Assembly: GCA_020344335.1 (NCBI GenBank)
Contig: CP070821.1
Location: 153,386 to 199,050 of the forward strand
Direction: 5' to 3'
Origin: Gammaproteobacteria bacterium
Lineage (GTDB): Bacteria; Pseudomonadota; Gammaproteobacteria; UBA9214
Length of the DNA: 45,665 bases
Under the pieces are notes generated by a model. The model searched no databases and had not been told where the DNA came from. It saw only the letters and a program-made list of their open reading frames with translations. Position 1 is the stretch's first letter; each line of letters begins with the position of its first letter. The translations under genes and the position numbers were made by a program. Positions 44,325 through 45,665 of this stretch are shown piece by piece.

Positions 44325-44363
44325 GCAGAAATCGCCCCTTAATAATACGAACCGGCACAGCCT

Positions 44364-45245
44364 ATGCGGATAACAAGCCACGCCTTACCGAAACTGCTCA
44401 CCGGTATACTGGCGACGCTGGTGCTGTCAGCCTGCTCCATGGGCAAGATGGTCGTCCAGGGCACCCAGTCGGTCATGGACAGCAGTGTCGAGACAATGAA
44501 CCGGGAAACCGATCTCGAGCTGGCCAGGGAGGCTATGCCAGCCAATCTGAAACTGATTGAAGGACTGCTCATCGAGGACCCGGGCAATACCACGCTACGT
44601 CTCTATGCTGCGGAGGGTTTCTACGGGTATGCCTACGGTTTCATCGAACTCGAGGACAGTAAGCGGGCGTCGCGGTTTTACCGGCGTTGCTATGAACATG
44701 CACTGCAGGCCCTGCAGGACACCGGGATCCAGGTAAATCCCGAGACCATTGCACCGGCCGATCTCGAGACCACCGTTGGCAAGGCCGGGGGGAAATCGGT
44801 CCCTGCCCTGTTCTGGTCCGCGTCCTGTCTCGGTAAATGGATCGACCTGAACCGGGATAAACCCAACGGCATAATCGAGGTATCCAGCGCCGCCATTATG
44901 ATGCAGCGGGTACTCGAGCTGGAGGATGACTTTTACTATGGTGGTGCGCACATGTTCTTCGGTGTGTACTACGGCGCACGTTCACCCATGCTCGGCGGTA
45001 ACCACAAGCTTGCCGAAGAGCATTTCAGGAAAGCGGATGCAATCAACCAGGAACGGCTGCTGCTGGTCGATCTGCTGCAGGCGGAGTTCCTCGACAGGCA
45101 GCGTCTCGATCAGGCCGCATTCCATAAACGGCTGACGCGGATCATCGAGGCACCGGATAACCTTTATCCCGAAATGGCGTTAATTAATGGTATCGCGAAA
45201 CAGCGCGCGCACCATTTGCTGACACTCGAGGATAACTGGTTTTGA
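44364..45245 (+). CDS. TatT-type lipoprotein associated with TRAP transporter
   Basis: This 293-residue protein has a lipoprotein signal with lipobox LSAC (Cys24; Ser follows, so outer-membrane sorting is expected by the E. coli rule). The mature part is alpha-helical with TPR-like segments (AREAMPANLKLIEGLLIEDP, FYGYAYGFIELEDSKRASRF, GGNHKLAEEHFRKADAINQE). This pattern fits the TatT family, first described in Treponema pallidum, a trimeric lipoprotein thought to hand ligand to a TRAP solute-binding protein. The next gene encodes exactly such a protein, and its start overlaps the stop of this one, which supports the call. The ligand is unknown. Confidence 0.82.
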   Translation: MRITSHALPKLLTGILATLVLSACSMGKMVVQGTQSVMDSSVETMNRETDLELAREAMPANLKLIEGLLIEDPGNTTLRLYAAEGFYGYAYGFIELEDSKRASRFYRRCYEHALQALQDTGIQVNPETIAPADLETTVGKAGGKSVPALFWSASCLGKWIDLNRDKPNGIIEVSSAAIMMQRVLELEDDFYYGGAHMFFGVYYGARSPMLGGNHKLAEEHFRKADAINQERLLLVDLLQAEFLDRQRLDQAAFHKRLTRIIEAPDNLYPEMALINGIAKQRAHHLLTLEDNWF

Positions 45246-45665
45246 ATCGCAATCTCCCCTGCCGCATTCGCCACCTGATCACATGGTTGGGACTGTGCGC
45301 ATGGCTGGTGTGCCCGCCACTGGCAGCGGAAAAGGTCTATGAACTCAAATTTGCCACCCTGGCACCTGCCGGCACTACCTGGATGAATCTGCTGCAGGAA
45401 TGGGCCGACGAGGTCAGGGAAAAAAGCCGCGGCCGGCTGATCTTCAAACTCTACCCCGGAGGTGTCCAGGGAGACGAACCCGACGTGCTCAGGAAGATCC
45501 GTTTCGGGCAGCTGCAGGGTGGCGCGTTCACCGGCTATGGCATTGGCAATTTCTATTCGCAGGCTCGAATTCTCGAGCTGCCGTTTCTGTTTAATGACAT
45601 CCATGAGATCGACTATGTACGCGAGCGTTTAATGCCGGAAATCCAGCAGGGTTACCGTGACAACG
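45242..45665 (+). CDS. TRAP transporter solute-binding protein (DctP family), 5' part
   Basis: The frame runs from a TTG at 45242, overlapping the TatT stop as TTGA, to the right edge: 141 codons. Residues 1-29 are a signal peptide (WLGLCAWLVCPPLAA), followed by the DctP opening VYELKFATLAPAGTTWMNLL, then FKLYPGGVQGDEPDVLRKIR and GAFTGYGIGNFYSQARILELP, with ELPFLF at the expected place. DctP proteins bind a carboxylic acid in the periplasm and deliver it to a DctQM permease driven by sodium. The permease genes should lie just beyond the window. Start is a guess because TTG is rare, but the overlap and signal support it. Confidence 0.88.
   Translation, partial: MNRNLPCRIRHLITWLGLCAWLVCPPLAAEKVYELKFATLAPAGTTWMNLLQEWADEVREKSRGRLIFKLYPGGVQGDEPDVLRKIRFGQLQGGAFTGYGIGNFYSQARILELPFLFNDIHEIDYVRERLMPEIQQGYRDN

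Overview
The window reads as a chromosomal segment of a moderately GC-rich gammaproteobacterium. Every conserved gene is of the gammaproteobacterial type, and the gene order rpoS-nlpD-yqaA-pcm-surE ... truD-ispF-ispD-ftsB-eno-kdsA-pyrG-tilS-accA-dnaE ... rnhB-lpxB-lpxA-fabZ-lpxD-skp-bamA-rseP-dxr-cdsA-uppS-frr-pyrH-tsf-rpsB / map-glnD-dapC-dapD-yffB-dapE is, from established knowledge, close to the long contiguous run known from Pseudomonas. In Escherichia coli the same genes lie in several distant blocks. The genus cannot be named from the sequence alone; a TatT/DctP TRAP uptake pair and a REPIN-like palindrome suggest an environmental lineage.

Layout. 1-1794 (minus) is the 5' part of an RHS/YD-repeat gene with a lipoprotein signal, running off the left edge. 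1955-5995 (minus) is the stationary-phase and repair cluster rpoS, nlpD, yqaA, pcm, surE. A lone plus-strand Smr-domain gene (6154-6696) is followed by a double-hairpin repeat. 6841-19497 (minus) holds tRNA modification (truD, tilS), MEP isoprenoid genes (ispF, ispD), the divisome gene ftsB, central metabolism (eno, kdsA, pyrG, accA) and the replicative polymerase dnaE. A plus-strand membrane diguanylate cyclase (19784-20872) interrupts the run. 20902-30482 (minus) is the envelope block: rnhB, lipid A genes lpxB/lpxA/lpxD with fabZ, the OMP chaperone skp, bamA, rseP, dxr. 30518-35460 (minus) continues with cdsA, uppS, frr, pyrH, tsf and rpsB. The plus strand then carries map, glnD, dapC, dapD, yffB, dapE and finally a TatT-type lipoprotein and the start of a DctP solute-binding protein; a minus-strand VOC/EamA pair (39404-40668) sits inside this last run.

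How the genes work together. The centre of the window builds the envelope: LpxA/LpxD/LpxB and KdsA make lipid A-Kdo precursors, FabZ and AccA supply acyl chains, CdsA makes phospholipid precursors, Dxr/IspD/IspF/UppS make the isoprenoid carrier for peptidoglycan, BamA and Skp assemble outer-membrane proteins, and RseP senses their misfolding. DapC/DapD/DapE make diaminopimelate for the cell wall. Rps2/EF-Ts/Frr/Map/PyrH form the translation block, and GlnD reports nitrogen status.

Most of the window is ordinary core genome, and I did not find a clear undescribed multi-gene system. The items most worth a second look are: the RHS lipoprotein next to rpoS; a roughly 70-residue lysine-rich then acidic tail on ribosomal protein S2; an rpsB leader with a good promoter and an early terminator-like hairpin; the REPIN-like element after smr; the odd, SD-less glnD start preceded by an apparently unused strong SD; and the diguanylate cyclase placed across from dnaE. 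No tRNA, rRNA, CRISPR array or insertion sequence was seen, and no gene-free stretch exceeds 300 bases.
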